From Aeromonas enteropelogenes (GTDB lineage: Bacteria; Pseudomonadota; Gammaproteobacteria; Enterobacterales; Aeromonadaceae), in the NCBI RefSeq assembly GCF_000819845.1, contig NZ_CDCG01000026.1:152130-216129 (forward strand): 64,000 nucleotides of DNA. Direction: 5' to 3'. Position numbers and translations under genes: made by a program. Positions 1-8,691 of the stretch are shown here, one piece after another (position 1 is the stretch's first letter; every line of letters begins with the position of its first letter). The notes beneath the pieces were generated by a model. That model was not told the DNA's origin, did not search any database, and saw only the letters and a list, made by a program, of their open reading frames with translations.

Positions 1-547
1 GCCAGGTTTTTGCATCCGCCATGCCGTGATGGGCGATCATGGAGGAGACCAGGGCCACATTGTACTCATGCTTGCCGCTGCGAGTACAAATTTTCCCTTT
101 GAATTCAGGTTTTGCCAGATCTTCGTAGCTGATGGTGTCCAGCTTGCCGAGGCGCTCCTTGCTGGAATAGATGGCGCGCACGCGAGTGGTGAGGGCGAAC
201 CAGCGGTTCTCCGGATCACGATAGATGGAGGGGATGTTCTCCTGCAGGATCTTGCTGTCTACCGGCTGCACCAGGCCCTTGTCCACCAGATCGGTCAGCC
301 GGCTGATGTCGACGGTCAGCATCAGATCCGCCGGGGAGAGCTTGCCTTCCCGCTCCAGACGCTCGTTCAGACCCTCTTTGGCGAATACCACATTGACCTT
401 GATGCCCGACTCTTTCTCGAATTGCTGGATGATGGGCTTGATCAGCTCATCCTGGCGGTTGGAGTAGACATTCACTTCCCCTGCTGCAAAAGCCGATTGA
501 GCCGCCAACGCAGAAAAAGCCAGTGCCAACATCTTCATTTTCATCAT
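1..547 (-). CDS. Fe(3+)-type ABC transporter substrate-binding protein, N-terminal part (cut by window edge)
   Basis: Periplasmic binding protein of the FbpA/FutA/AfuA type, which delivers ferric iron to an inner-membrane ABC importer. The first ~182 codons are visible and the rest lies beyond position 1. The start at 547 (ATG ATG AAA ATG) has an AAGGA ribosome site just upstream. A signal peptide of about 21 residues ends Ala-Phe-Ala before Ala-Gly-Glu. The mature protein opens with VNVYSNRQ, as in iron-binding family members, followed by the lobe I pattern with VVFAKEGLNERL and an ENRWFALTTRVRAIYSS stretch. Family assignment is firm; iron specificity is inferred. The neighbouring exporter gene is on the same strand but 270 bp upstream, so it is probably not co-transcribed. 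Confidence 0.85.
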   Translation of the reverse strand, partial: MMKMKMLALAFSALAAQSAFAAGEVNVYSNRQDELIKPIIQQFEKESGIKVNVVFAKEGLNERLEREGKLSPADLMLTVDISRLTDLVDKGLVQPVDSKILQENIPSIYRDPENRWFALTTRVRAIYSSKERLGKLDTISYEDLAKPEFKGKICTRSGKHEYNVALVSSMIAHHGMADAKTW

Positions 548-690
548 CCATTCCTTGAGGTAGTTAGAGTGAGAACTATTGCCGTTTGCATTCTGCATAT
601 TACCCACCCTGGAATCAAGGCCGACCAGATGTGTGGAGTCACATATTTAAATCAGGATGAATAATGCGGGCGAAGCACTCTGCGCCGAAC

Positions 691-713
691 AAGCCTCCGT
701 CCACAGGAGGCTT
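691..713 (-). terminator. Possible terminator hairpin after the cation exporter gene
   Basis: Perfect 8-bp stem (AAGCCTCC / GGAGGCTT) with a 7-nt loop, about 100 bp past the stop codon of the exporter. There is no clear U-tract on the minus strand, so termination strength is doubtful. Confidence 0.35.
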
Positions 714-817
714 TCCAGCAACAAATCAGGAGAGAGGAAGAGGCGGCACACTCGCGCCCCCAGTGCCGCAACCTGGTGGTCGCGGTTGGGATGCGGGAGT
801 CGATGACCCCTTGAGGC

Positions 818-1756
818 TCAATGGCCGTTGACCTCTATGGTCACATGCACCAGCTCTTCGTGGATGGCGAGCCGCTCACGGATCTGTCCAGCTGGCAGAG
901 GTGCCGCCATCAGCAGGGAGAGTACACAGGCATACTGCGCCTGCCCCACCCGCCACACGTGGAGATCGCGGATCTCGGTATCGGGCAGCTCTGCGATCAC
1001 TTCGCGGATCTCCGCCACCACGGGGTCGTCCATCTCGGCGTCCAGCAGCACCCGCCCGGTCTGGCGCAGCAGCCCGACCGCCCAAACCCCCACCAGACCG
1101 GCCCCCACTATGCCCATCACGGGATCCAGCCAGTCGGCTCCCCACAACATGCCCCCCACCAGGGCCAGAACGGCCAGCACCGAGGTGGCGGCGTCCGCCA
1201 GCACGTGGATATAGGCGGCGCGCAGGTTCAAGTCACCATGACCATGATGATCGTGGTCATGATGAGCGTGACCGTGGTGATCATGGCTGTGATGGTGATG
1301 GCCGTGGTCGTCCTTGAGCAGCCAGGCGCAGGCCAGGTTGACCAGCAGGCCCAGCAGGGCGATGGCGATCGCCTGCTGGTAGTGGATCTCGCTCGGGTGA
1401 AGTAGCCGCTCCCCCGACTCCACCAACATCAGCAGGGCCACCCCCACCAGCATCAGGGCGCTGGTGAAGCCCCCCAGCACCTCAATTTTCCAGGTGCCGA
1501 AGCAGAAGCGGTGATCCCGCGCGAAGTGACGCGCCGCCCGATAGGCCAGCACCGACAGCCCCAGTGCCAGGGCATGGGAGCTCATGTGCCAGCCGTCGGC
1601 CAGCAGGGCCATGGAGTTGAACCACCAGCCGCCCCCGATTTCGGCCACCATCATGATGACGGTGAGCAGCACGGCCCAACGGGTCTTGCGTTCGGCGAGC
1701 GGATTCCCCTCGTGAATGACGGGTTGATGGCAGTGGGACGAGGCGAGGGATGACAT
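818..1756 (-). CDS. dmeF: Cation diffusion facilitator, DmeF-type Co/Ni exporter
   Basis: Inner-membrane CDF antiporter of 312 aa, expected to export Co2+ or Ni2+ in exchange for protons. About six membrane segments are visible. The metal-site motif LLADGWHMSSH (Asp-54, His-57) is in TM2 and HVLAD (His-184, Asp-188) in TM5. A very His-rich cytoplasmic loop (about residues 151-173, alternating His and Asp) lies between TM4 and TM5, and a C-terminal regulatory domain follows. I use the ATG at 1756, which has AGGAGA 8 nt upstream; an in-frame extension to 1840 would run through the operator. It is divergent from an RcnR/DmeR-like repressor, which supports Co/Ni over zinc. The symbol is by analogy with DmeRF systems; a ZitB-like zinc role is the main alternative. 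Confidence 0.82.
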   Translation of the reverse strand: MSSLASSHCHQPVIHEGNPLAERKTRWAVLLTVIMMVAEIGGGWWFNSMALLADGWHMSSHALALGLSVLAYRAARHFARDHRFCFGTWKIEVLGGFTSALMLVGVALLMLVESGERLLHPSEIHYQQAIAIALLGLLVNLACAWLLKDDHGHHHHSHDHHGHAHHDHDHHGHGDLNLRAAYIHVLADAATSVLAVLALVGGMLWGADWLDPVMGIVGAGLVGVWAVGLLRQTGRVLLDAEMDDPVVAEIREVIAELPDTEIRDLHVWRVGQAQYACVLSLLMAAPLPAGQIRERLAIHEELVHVTIEVNGH

Positions 1757-1786
1757 GGATTTCTCCTGATGCGGGACATACCATAT

Positions 1787-1804
1787 ACTATACCCTAGTA
1801 TAGT
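1787..1804. promoter_or_regulatory. Operator palindrome for the RcnR/DmeR-like repressor
   Basis: Perfect inverted repeat ACTATAC-CCTA-GTATAGT centred between the divergent exporter and repressor genes, 22 bp before the repressor start and 30 bp before the exporter start. AT-rich arms with a TACT...AGTA pattern around a short C-run fit operators of the RcnR/FrmR/DmeR class. It probably controls both genes. Confidence 0.75.
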
Positions 1805-1826
1805 TTTATCGATCGAGAGGATCCTG

Positions 1827-2102
1827 ATGTCACACACCATTCACGGCAAGAAGAAGCTGCTGACGCGGGTTCGCCGCATCAAGGGCCAGGCCAGTGCACT
1901 GGAGCATGCCCTGGAGCAGGAGAGCGACTGCGCCGCCATCCTGCAGCAGATCGCGGCCATTCGCGGCGCCGTCAACGGCCTGATGCTGGAAGTGCTGGAG
2001 GGCCATATGCGCGAGCATCTTGGCGCCGCAGAAGCCACTCCGGCCGAGCGCATGGAAGATCTCGACCAGGTGGTCAGCGTCCTGCGATCCTACCTGAAAT
2101 AA
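1827..2102 (+). CDS. dmeR: Metal-responsive repressor, CsoR/RcnR family (DmeR-like)
   Basis: All-helical DNA-binding repressor of 91 aa. The four residues used by RcnR to bind Co/Ni are all present: His-3, Cys-35, His-60 and His-64. The core around Cys-35 to Gly-51 (ILQQIAAIRGAVNG) is nearly identical to E. coli RcnR. The LTRVRRIKGQ stretch is closer to FrmR, but FrmR lacks His-3 and His-64, so metal rather than formaldehyde sensing is favoured. An AGAGGA ribosome site lies 7 nt before the ATG. Expected behaviour is that apo-protein binds the palindrome at 1787-1804 and metal binding releases it, giving dmeF expression. rcnR would be an equally fair symbol. Confidence 0.85.
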   Translation: MSHTIHGKKKLLTRVRRIKGQASALEHALEQESDCAAILQQIAAIRGAVNGLMLEVLEGHMREHLGAAEATPAERMEDLDQVVSVLRSYLK

Positions 2103-2244
2103 TCGGGAAGCCCCCGGCCCGCAAATGATCGCCTGAAGCCGCCATCCCCACGTGCGCCGGGCTTGAGCCCTCGCCCGCTTTACGCCATGATGACCGCCGA
2201 TCATTGATCGCCATCATCTGGATTTTATTTCGCAAGGACCCCCC

Positions 2245-3441
2245 ATGTTTGAACACGTCGACGCCTACGCTGGCGACCCCATCCTGACCCTGGTCGAGAC
2301 CTTTCACAAAGACACCCGTGAGCAGAAGGTGAACCTGGGGATCGGTCTCTATTACGACGAGCAGGGGCGCATCCCGCTGCTGCCGTCGGTGCAACAGGCC
2401 GAGGCCCAGCGCGCCGCCGCACCGGCGCCGCGTCCCTACCAGCCGATGGAGGGTGCCGCCAACTACCGCACCGCGGTGCAACACCTGCTGTTTGGTGCCG
2501 ACCATGAGGCGGTCAAGGCGGGGCGGATCGCCACCATTCAGACCATTGGTGGCTCTGGCGCCCTCAAGATCGGCGCCGATCTGCTCAAGCGCTACTTCCC
2601 GACCTCCGAGGTGTGGGTGAGCGATCCCACCTGGGACAACCACAAGGCAATGTTCGAGGGGGCCGGCATCAAGGTGCATGACTACCCCTACTATGATGCG
2701 GCCACCGGCGGCGTCCGTTTCGACGCCATGATCGACTGTCTGAACCAGCTGCCGCCGCAAAGCATCGTGCTGCTGCACCCCTGCTGCCACAACCCGACCG
2801 GGGTGGATCTCTCCCGCGCCCAGTGGGACCAGGTAATCACCCTTGTGGTCGAGAAGAAGCTGATCCCCTTTATGGATATCGCCTATCAGGGCTTCGGCGA
2901 CGGCCTGGAGGAGGATGCCTACGCCATTCGCGCCATGGTCGCCGCCGGTGTCAGCTTCTTCGTCAGCAACTCGTTTTCCAAGAACCTTTCCTTCTACGGC
3001 GAGCGCTGCGGCGGCCTGTCGGTCATCTGCCAGAACGCCGAAGAGGCAAGCCGGGTGCTGGGCCAGATGAAGGCCACCGTGCGCCGCAACTACTCCAGCC
3101 CGCCCACCCACGGCGGCCAGATCACCGCGGCCGTGATGAGTCAGCCCGAGCTGCACGCCATGTGGGTGGATGAGGTGACCGAAATGCGCATCCGCATCAA
3201 GGGAATGCGCCAGAAGCTCTACGAAGTGCTGAGCGCCAAGGTGCCGGGCCGCGATTTTGGCTACTTCATCAACCAACGTGGCATGTTCAGCTACACCGGC
3301 TTCACGCCGGAGCAGGTCGACCGTCTGCGCGAGGAGTTCGCCGTCTACCTGGTGCGCTCCGGTCGCATGTGCGTGGCCGGCCTCAACAGCCGCAACGTCG
3401 ACTACGTGGCCGATGCCATGGCCGCCGTGCTCCAGGGCTAA
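2245..3441 (+). CDS. tyrB: Aromatic amino acid aminotransferase
   Basis: PLP-dependent class I aminotransferase (398 aa, the usual length) that transfers amino groups between 2-oxoglutarate and tyrosine, phenylalanine, aspartate or leucine. It starts [16 protein letters not shown] and aligns along its whole length with E. coli TyrB. The Schiff-base lysine is Lys-246 in [14 protein letters not shown]. The substrate-carboxylate arginine is in [10 protein letters not shown] near the C terminus. The choice of TyrB over AspC rests on the N-terminal match and the QRGMFSYTG context. Single gene followed by a strong terminator. Confidence 0.92.
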   Translation: MFEHVDAYAGDPILTLVETFHKDTREQKVNLGIGLYYDEQGRIPLLPSVQQAEAQRAAAPAPRPYQPMEGAANYRTAVQHLLFGADHEAVKAGRIATIQTIGGSGALKIGADLLKRYFPTSEVWVSDPTWDNHKAMFEGAGIKVHDYPYYDAATGGVRFDAMIDCLNQLPPQSIVLLHPCCHNPTGVDLSRAQWDQVITLVVEKKLIPFMDIAYQGFGDGLEEDAYAIRAMVAAGVSFFVSNSFSKNLSFYGERCGGLSVICQNAEEASRVLGQMKATVRRNYSSPPTHGGQITAAVMSQPELHAMWVDEVTEMRIRIKGMRQKLYEVLSAKVPGRDFGYFINQRGMFSYTGFTPEQVDRLREEFAVYLVRSGRMCVAGLNSRNVDYVADAMAAVLQG

Positions 3442-3448
3442 TCCCGTC

Positions 3449-3472
3449 AGCCCCGCTTTGGCGGGGCTTTTT
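3449..3472 (+). terminator. Rho-independent terminator of tyrB
   Basis: 8-bp GC-rich stem AGCCCCGC / GCGGGGCT with a TTTG loop and a run of T, 8 bp after the tyrB stop. Confidence 0.9.
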
Positions 3473-3650
3473 CTTGTCCCCTGCCCGCTTTATGCAACTT
3501 CAGAAGTCATCAGATACCTGATTGCACTCTCCCGCCCAAGCATGAGTTCGCCATCCGGTCACCCCGAATTGGCTTCCCAACCTTGGCGCTCGTCAGTACC
3601 GTAGGCAGCTTGTCGATTCTTGTCGCTTTCATCCTCTTTCAGGAGCCTTT

Positions 3651-4583
3651 ATGGATCTGATTGCCCTGTCCCGATTGGGAGGACGCCATCTGGTCACCCT
3701 GCACCTGCTGCTCGACTGCCAGAGCGTCACCCGCTGCGCCGAGCGACTCTGCACCACCCCTTCCACCGTCAGCAAAACCCTCAACCAGTTGCGGGAATTG
3801 CTCGGTGACCAGCTGCTCTACCGCCAGGGCAACCAGTTGCTGCTCACCCCCTTCGCCGAACGGCTGGCGCCTACCCTGCACCGGCTGCTGAGCGAGCTGA
3901 GCGGCCTGACCCAGCAAAACGCCTTCGACCCTCTGCAGTGGCAGGGTACCCTGCGCCTGGGAATGCGGGAGAGCATGATGACCTGGCCGGTCGGCCCCAT
4001 TCTGGGCCAGCTGATGCAGGAGGTGCCCGGGCTGGTTCCCGAGATCTGGAACAAGGATGAACAGGGGCTGGAGGCGCTGGTCGCGGGCAAGCTCGATTTC
4101 GTGATCCTGCCCCATGATCAGAGCCAGCCCCCGCCCCGCCAATCCGGGCTGGTATGGGAAACCCTGCGGGAAGAGAAGCTCGTCTGCCTGCTGCGCCGAA
4201 ATCACCCGGCCCTGGCGCGACACTGGGATCTCGACGCCTACCTGAGCTGGCGCCATATCGCCATTCGCGACAACGAACTGGCCAATCCCTTCTTCGAGCA
4301 GAGCCTGGCCCAGCAGCAGGTAAGGCGCCAAATTGGCGCCACCATGCCGGATTTTTCCAGCGCGGCAGCCCTGCTGCCCAGGACGGATCTGATCCTCACC
4401 GCCGTCGGCGGCTGGGCCGCCCACATGGCAAAGCAGGCGGATCTGGCGCTGCGTCCCGCCCCGTTCGATTACGGCAAGGTGAGCCACAGCCTGGTGTGGT
4501 ATGGCCCGACCGGAGAGAGTTCGGCACGCAACTGGTTCCGGCAACGGATCCTGGCGCTGGGGCGGGATCTCTCACCGCCCTGA
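3651..4583 (+). CDS. LysR-family transcriptional regulator
   Basis: 310 aa. The N-terminal winged HTH (about residues 15-70) reads VTRCAERLCTTPSTVSKTLNQLRELLGDQLL, typical of LysR regulators, and is followed by a periplasmic-binding-protein-like effector domain. The HTH and the TLRLGMRESMM opening of the effector domain recall the NodD/LeuO branch. The ATG has an AGGAG site 6 nt upstream. It stands alone: tyrB upstream ends in a terminator and the next gene is convergent. No target or effector can be read from the sequence. Confidence 0.85.
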   Translation: MDLIALSRLGGRHLVTLHLLLDCQSVTRCAERLCTTPSTVSKTLNQLRELLGDQLLYRQGNQLLLTPFAERLAPTLHRLLSELSGLTQQNAFDPLQWQGTLRLGMRESMMTWPVGPILGQLMQEVPGLVPEIWNKDEQGLEALVAGKLDFVILPHDQSQPPPRQSGLVWETLREEKLVCLLRRNHPALARHWDLDAYLSWRHIAIRDNELANPFFEQSLAQQQVRRQIGATMPDFSSAAALLPRTDLILTAVGGWAAHMAKQADLALRPAPFDYGKVSHSLVWYGPTGESSARNWFRQRILALGRDLSPP

Positions 4584-4629
4584 GCGGGCGGCAAGTCATA
4601 TTCAGGCTGGGCGAAACATGACCCCGATA

Positions 4630-4953
4630 TCAGGGGCGTTTGGTATAGATGGGGCCGGGGAAGGGAGAGACGTTGTTGCCAAGCTCGGTGATGCGGGCAG
4701 CCCCCTGTTTTTGCACCTCATCGATGCGCAGCACCTGGTGCATGGGGATCAGGGTGTGGCGCACATCGGCAAATTCGCTCTTGAGCTTCTCGTGGCTGGG
4801 GTCGACGATGAGAGCCGAGTGGGTGTCCCAGACAAAATCTGCAATGTCGATAAAACCGAACAGCTGCCCCTGATTGACCTCGCGCACATACACCTCATAG
4901 CGCTCGCTGTGGCAAATGAACTGAACCCGATATAACGCCTTGCTTTCACTCAT
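4630..4953 (-). CDS. DUF1820 family protein
   Basis: 107 aa, soluble. The opening Leu-Tyr-Arg-Val-Gln-Phe, the GQLFGFIDIADFVWDT segment and the HTLIPMHQVLRIDEV segment match the small conserved DUF1820 family of gammaproteobacteria. Function is unknown. Convergent with the LysR gene and monocistronic as far as can be seen. Confidence 0.75.
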   Translation of the reverse strand: MSESKALYRVQFICHSERYEVYVREVNQGQLFGFIDIADFVWDTHSALIVDPSHEKLKSEFADVRHTLIPMHQVLRIDEVQKQGAARITELGNNVSPFPGPIYTKRP

Positions 4954-5065
4954 GATTATCTGTCATTGAGGGAGAATGGCCGATATTCTAGCCGCCGTCC
5001 GGCTCCCCGACCAATAGACAGAAATCACAGTTGCAGCCTTTATCCTGCCCTGCAGATCCGGATAA

Positions 5066-5971
5066 CTACTCACTCATCAGGGCTGGCAACGAGACTGGCC
5101 CCAAACCGATCCCGGTTAGCCGATTGGCCAGCAAGACCAGTTCGCTGCGGGATGCCTGCAGCCAGTTTCGTGCCTCGCCGCGCACCCCGTGGTGACGAAA
5201 ACCGTTGAGGCGGATGGGCACAGATCCCAATCGCCGCAAGAAGGCGATCAGGTCAGGCGCCAGCTCCCCCTGCCCATCGAGAAAATCGCTGCGCCCCGGC
5301 ACATGGAGCAGGCGCAGCTCGGCCAGCTTGCCCTCCTCCGCCAGCAGTTGCAGCGAGGCCAGCACCCGCTCGCGGCCATAGCCGGTCAAGGAGAGATGTA
5401 CCGACTCTCGCCACCCCTTCAGATCGATCATGGCGCCATCGAGCACGGGCAACAGTCGCCGCCAGCCGGTTTCCGCCAGAGATCCATTGCTGTCGAGCAG
5501 GCAGGTCAGGTGCGCCAGATCCTGCGCCTGCTTGATGGCGGTGAACAGGGCGATCACGAAGGGGAGCTGGGTCGTCGCCTCGCCGCCGGAGACGGTAATG
5601 CCGGTGAGCAATGGGCCGTAGCGGCGCAGCAGGACCAGCACCTCGATCACCGTCATGATGCTGGTCTTGGGGCTGGCGCTGCGGGGACAGATTTCCAGAC
5701 AGAAATCGCAATCGGTACAAAGCGCCGCCTGCCAGCTCACCCTGCCCTCATCCAGGGTCAGGGCCCCGCTTGGGCAACCTGGCACGCAGTCACCACAGTG
5801 ATCGCACAGCCCTATGGTGTGGGGGTTGTGGCAACTTGGGCAGTTGAAATTGCACCCCTGCAGAAACAGCACCAGGCGGTTGCCCGGCCCATCGACACAG
5901 GAGAAGGGCAACACCCGGCTGACCCGGGCGCTGCACTGCCTGGCGCAATCTTTCATGTCGCCGCCATTCAC
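5066..5971 (-). CDS. yjjW: YjjW-type glycyl-radical enzyme activating protein (radical SAM)
   Basis: 301 aa. The radical-SAM cluster motif CxxxCxxC is Cys-40, Cys-44, Cys-47. Two ferredoxin-like 4Fe-4S motifs follow: Cys-56/59/62/66 and Cys-85/88/91/95. This is the domain order of activases that abstract a hydrogen from the glycine of a glycyl-radical enzyme. The SAM-binding TVSGGEA segment lies near residue 126. The likely start is GTG at 5971, overlapping the TGA of yjjI (GTGA); an ATG at 5956 is the alternative. It is translationally coupled to yjjI, its presumed substrate. Activity needs anaerobic conditions by family knowledge. Confidence 0.88.
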   Translation of the reverse strand: MNGGDMKDCARQCSARVSRVLPFSCVDGPGNRLVLFLQGCNFNCPSCHNPHTIGLCDHCGDCVPGCPSGALTLDEGRVSWQAALCTDCDFCLEICPRSASPKTSIMTVIEVLVLLRRYGPLLTGITVSGGEATTQLPFVIALFTAIKQAQDLAHLTCLLDSNGSLAETGWRRLLPVLDGAMIDLKGWRESVHLSLTGYGRERVLASLQLLAEEGKLAELRLLHVPGRSDFLDGQGELAPDLIAFLRRLGSVPIRLNGFRHHGVRGEARNWLQASRSELVLLANRLTGIGLGPVSLPALMSE

Positions 5972-7494
5972 AATTCGCTGACGAGCGCCTCATGGGCGAT
6001 GACCCGCGGCGCCCGCTGGCGAATGGCGGTCACCTCGCTCGCCTCGGCACCAAGGCAGGTGGTCTGCAGACGCGAGCCCTCTTCGGCAAAACGGGCCACA
6101 TCGCTTTTGCGGATCATGTAGCCGGTCACCCGCACCAGATCGCTGTCCGCCACGTTGGCGGTGAACTCCCGCATACCGATGGCGAGTGCCCCCTTGCACA
6201 GCTGCAGCAACGCCTGCGGATTCTGGCGAATGGTGGGCTCCAGGGTGAGGATCTCGCTGATCCCCGAGTGATAAAAGCCGTGATGGGGCGCCAGGGCCAG
6301 CACATGGCTGGCGGGATCCGGCTCCTGACCATAGGGAATGCGTACCCCCGGGGTCACGCCCACATCCACGCTGAGACCGCCTTGGGAGTGAAGCAGCGCA
6401 TGGCCCCGCCAGGCGTGGGGCTGAGGCGTCTCCTGCACGTAACGGGCAAGCTGGGCAGAGATGCGATAGCCAAGCTGGTTCGCCTCCTCCTCACGGCCGT
6501 AGCGATCCGGCAGATTCTCCTTGTCCATCAGGATATTGACCGCCTCCGCCATGCCATAGATGCCAAACATGGGGACGAAGCGCTCCTCTTCCAGCAGCTC
6601 CTCCTTGAGCAGGAAGCTGTCGAAGAAGCCGGACTCACTGTGCAGAAACGCTGCGCGCGCCGTGATCAACTGGGAGGCAAGGCGACAGTAGTGGGGCAGC
6701 AGGCAACCGAGAAAATCGTCGATCCCCTGCGCCTGTTCGGCCACCCGCTTGAGAGAAAGCCGTACCAGGGTGTTGGCGCCACCGGCCAGCGGCAGGGCGT
6801 TGTAACAACTGACGATGCCAAAGCCGCGCTCGTCGAAGGTCGCGCTGTGGATCGGGTAGTTGGCGATATGGGGTTTGCTGCAACTGGCGATATTCTTCAC
6901 CCCTTGCAACAGCAGCGCATCCGGCGTCACGGCAGGATCGTGGAACAGGGTCAGATTCGGCGCCACCTGCTTGAGCTCGCCGTCGATGCGCAGGATCAGG
7001 CGGCAGAGACGGTTGTCATCAGGGCCGATATTGACGTGCATGAAGGCATCCGGCAGTACCCGATCCAGATAGATCCAGAATGCTTTCAGCTTGCGATAGA
7101 GCGCATCGTCATCCAGCCCGCCGACGAAAGGCAGCAACAGGTGATCGAGCCGCCCCAGCCAGACCGGCATGCCGGTGACGGAGGGAACATGGTGATAAAG
7201 GATGCGCAGGGCATCGAGTGCCTCGTCAAAGTCCTGTGGCGGGGCCAGCTCCAGCCAGGCGGAGCCCTGACGGAGGAAACGTTCATAGTCGGGCAGCACA
7301 TAGCGCGGCTTGTAGGGAGCATGCCCTTCGAACATGTCGCAGATAAACCCCTGCGCCATCGCCTCGCTTACCGCCTCGGGCAGGTCGGGATAGGGCAGGG
7401 CATTTTCGGCGGCCAGCGCCATGGCGTGGCTCTTCTGGGCTGGTGACAGCAGGGGATCACGGACGATACGCTGGCAGGCTTGGGTGAAAGACAT
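5968..7494 (-). CDS. yjjI: Glycyl-radical enzyme YjjI (DUF3029)
   Basis: 508 aa, similar throughout to E. coli YjjI (CDMFEGHAPYKPRYVLPDY, VPNLTL-type and PHIANYPIH segments). The C-terminal glycyl-radical loop is RVTGYMIRKSD with Gly-458, about 50 residues from the end. The candidate thiyl-radical cysteine is in GIVSCYNALPLAGG. The substrate is not established for the family. The ATG at 7494 has AGGAGCG upstream. First gene of a two-gene operon with its activase; a striking palindrome lies 70-100 bp upstream (7564-7596). Confidence 0.88.
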   Translation of the reverse strand: MSFTQACQRIVRDPLLSPAQKSHAMALAAENALPYPDLPEAVSEAMAQGFICDMFEGHAPYKPRYVLPDYERFLRQGSAWLELAPPQDFDEALDALRILYHHVPSVTGMPVWLGRLDHLLLPFVGGLDDDALYRKLKAFWIYLDRVLPDAFMHVNIGPDDNRLCRLILRIDGELKQVAPNLTLFHDPAVTPDALLLQGVKNIASCSKPHIANYPIHSATFDERGFGIVSCYNALPLAGGANTLVRLSLKRVAEQAQGIDDFLGCLLPHYCRLASQLITARAAFLHSESGFFDSFLLKEELLEEERFVPMFGIYGMAEAVNILMDKENLPDRYGREEEANQLGYRISAQLARYVQETPQPHAWRGHALLHSQGGLSVDVGVTPGVRIPYGQEPDPASHVLALAPHHGFYHSGISEILTLEPTIRQNPQALLQLCKGALAIGMREFTANVADSDLVRVTGYMIRKSDVARFAEEGSRLQTTCLGAEASEVTAIRQRAPRVIAHEALVSEL

Positions 7495-7563
7495 GGGGCG
7501 CTCCTATGCAGATGACACCATATCCTTACCCTTTGAAGGCTTTTTTTGAAGTGACATTGGCAA

Positions 7564-7596
7564 CATGGCGGATGTCACTAAATGACATCCGCCATG
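7564..7596. promoter_or_regulatory. Perfect 14-bp-arm palindrome upstream of yjjI
   Basis: CATGGCGGATGTCA, 5-nt spacer CTAAA, then the exact reverse complement. It sits between the end of azlD and the start of yjjI. On the minus strand the sequence after the hairpin is not a U-tract, so a simple terminator is unlikely. A third TGACAT half-site occurs at 7551-7556, suggesting a TGTCA-N5-TGACA operator with an extra half-site. The binding protein is unknown. Confidence 0.5.
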
Positions 7597-7618
7597 CGAG
7601 ATCACGCCCCTTTCGCCA

Positions 7619-7951
7619 TCAGGACAACAGCACTGCCACGCCCCCCAGCCAGCGCAGCAGGAAGAAGCCCCCCATGCCGACCACGACCACCACCAGGGTC
7701 GGCAGCCGCAGCAGGGTCAGAACCGTCACCAGCAGGGTGGCGGCCAGATAGTCGGGATCCCAGGTCACCCCCTGCCCCGGCTCGTAGCTGAAGACGATGG
7801 GCAACCAGATGGCAGTCAGCACCGACTGGGCCGAGAAGCTGAGGAAGGCCCCCATCTCGGCACCGGGCTGGTAACGGGTCAGGCGCGAGAAGAAGGCGAA
7901 GCGGTTGAAGAAGGTGATCAGGGCCAGCAGGCCTATCATCAGCCAGGTCAT
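7619..7951 (-). CDS. AzlD family branched-chain amino acid export subunit
   Basis: 110 aa, almost entirely hydrophobic with three to four membrane segments, including a C-terminal run LVVVVVGMGGFFLLRWLGG. Small AzlD proteins pair with AzlC to export branched-chain amino acids or analogues in characterised members. It directly follows the azlC-like gene with a 2-nt gap, so the two are co-transcribed and probably form one complex. The substrate is not deducible. Confidence 0.82.
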   Translation of the reverse strand: MTWLMIGLLALITFFNRFAFFSRLTRYQPGAEMGAFLSFSAQSVLTAIWLPIVFSYEPGQGVTWDPDYLAATLLVTVLTLLRLPTLVVVVVGMGGFFLLRWLGGVAVLLS

Positions 7952-7953
7952 GC

Positions 7954-8676
7954 TTATCTCCTCATCCGGTGCAGCACGTAGCCCACCACCATGCCGGAGA
8001 GAGCCGAGACGATAATGTACACCTCCGCCAACAGTGGCTTGGTGAGCAGCGCCATGGATCCGCTCACCAGGGTCGCCGCCACCATGGGCAGGTTCTTCAT
8101 GGCGGGGATGGTCATGGCGATAAAGGTGGCCGCGATGGCGAAATCCAGTCCCATCTGCTCCAGCCCGTCGATGTACTGGCCGGCGGCGATGCCGAGCAGG
8201 GTCGCCAGATTCCAGAACAGATAGAAGACGAAGCCCGCGATCAGGGCATAGGCGGGGTCGAAGCGCCCGTTGTGCTCCCTATCCTTGAGCGCCACCGCAA
8301 ACATCTCGTCGGTCAGAAAGAAGGCGAGACTCGCGCGCCAGCGCAGGGAGAGCGGCAGCACGTCGCGGCGAAAGGTAAAGCCGTACAGCAGATGCTGGGA
8401 GGTGATGACAACCGTCGACCCCATGATGGGCAGCAGCGGCGTGCCCGCCCCGAACAAAGTGGTGGCCGAAAGCTGGGCTGCGCCGGCATAGACCAGCAGC
8501 GACATGCATTGGGCCTGCAGCGGGCTCAACCCCACCTGCAGCGCCAGGGCGCCGCACAATATCCCCCAGGGGATGACCGAGATGGAGAGGGGCAAAATAT
8601 CGAGTGTCGCCTGCCACCAGCGCACTTGGGACAGGCGAGAAGCACCGCCAGACAGCGCTGCAGGATTGACGTCCAT
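7954..8676 (-). CDS. AzlC family permease subunit
   Basis: Inner-membrane protein of about 240 aa with several membrane segments and the AzlC signatures PWGILCGALALQVGLSPLQAQ and LVYAGAAQLSA near the N terminus. The ATG at 8676 is used, with a weak GGA 12 nt upstream; a TTG at 8691 would add five residues. Upstream gene of the AzlCD pair. A neighbouring long AT-rich region probably holds its promoter. Confidence 0.83.
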   Translation of the reverse strand: MDVNPAALSGGASRLSQVRWWQATLDILPLSISVIPWGILCGALALQVGLSPLQAQCMSLLVYAGAAQLSATTLFGAGTPLLPIMGSTVVITSQHLLYGFTFRRDVLPLSLRWRASLAFFLTDEMFAVALKDREHNGRFDPAYALIAGFVFYLFWNLATLLGIAAGQYIDGLEQMGLDFAIAATFIAMTIPAMKNLPMVAATLVSGSMALLTKPLLAEVYIIVSALSGMVVGYVLHRMRR

Positions 8677-8691
8677 ATCTGTTTTCCACAA

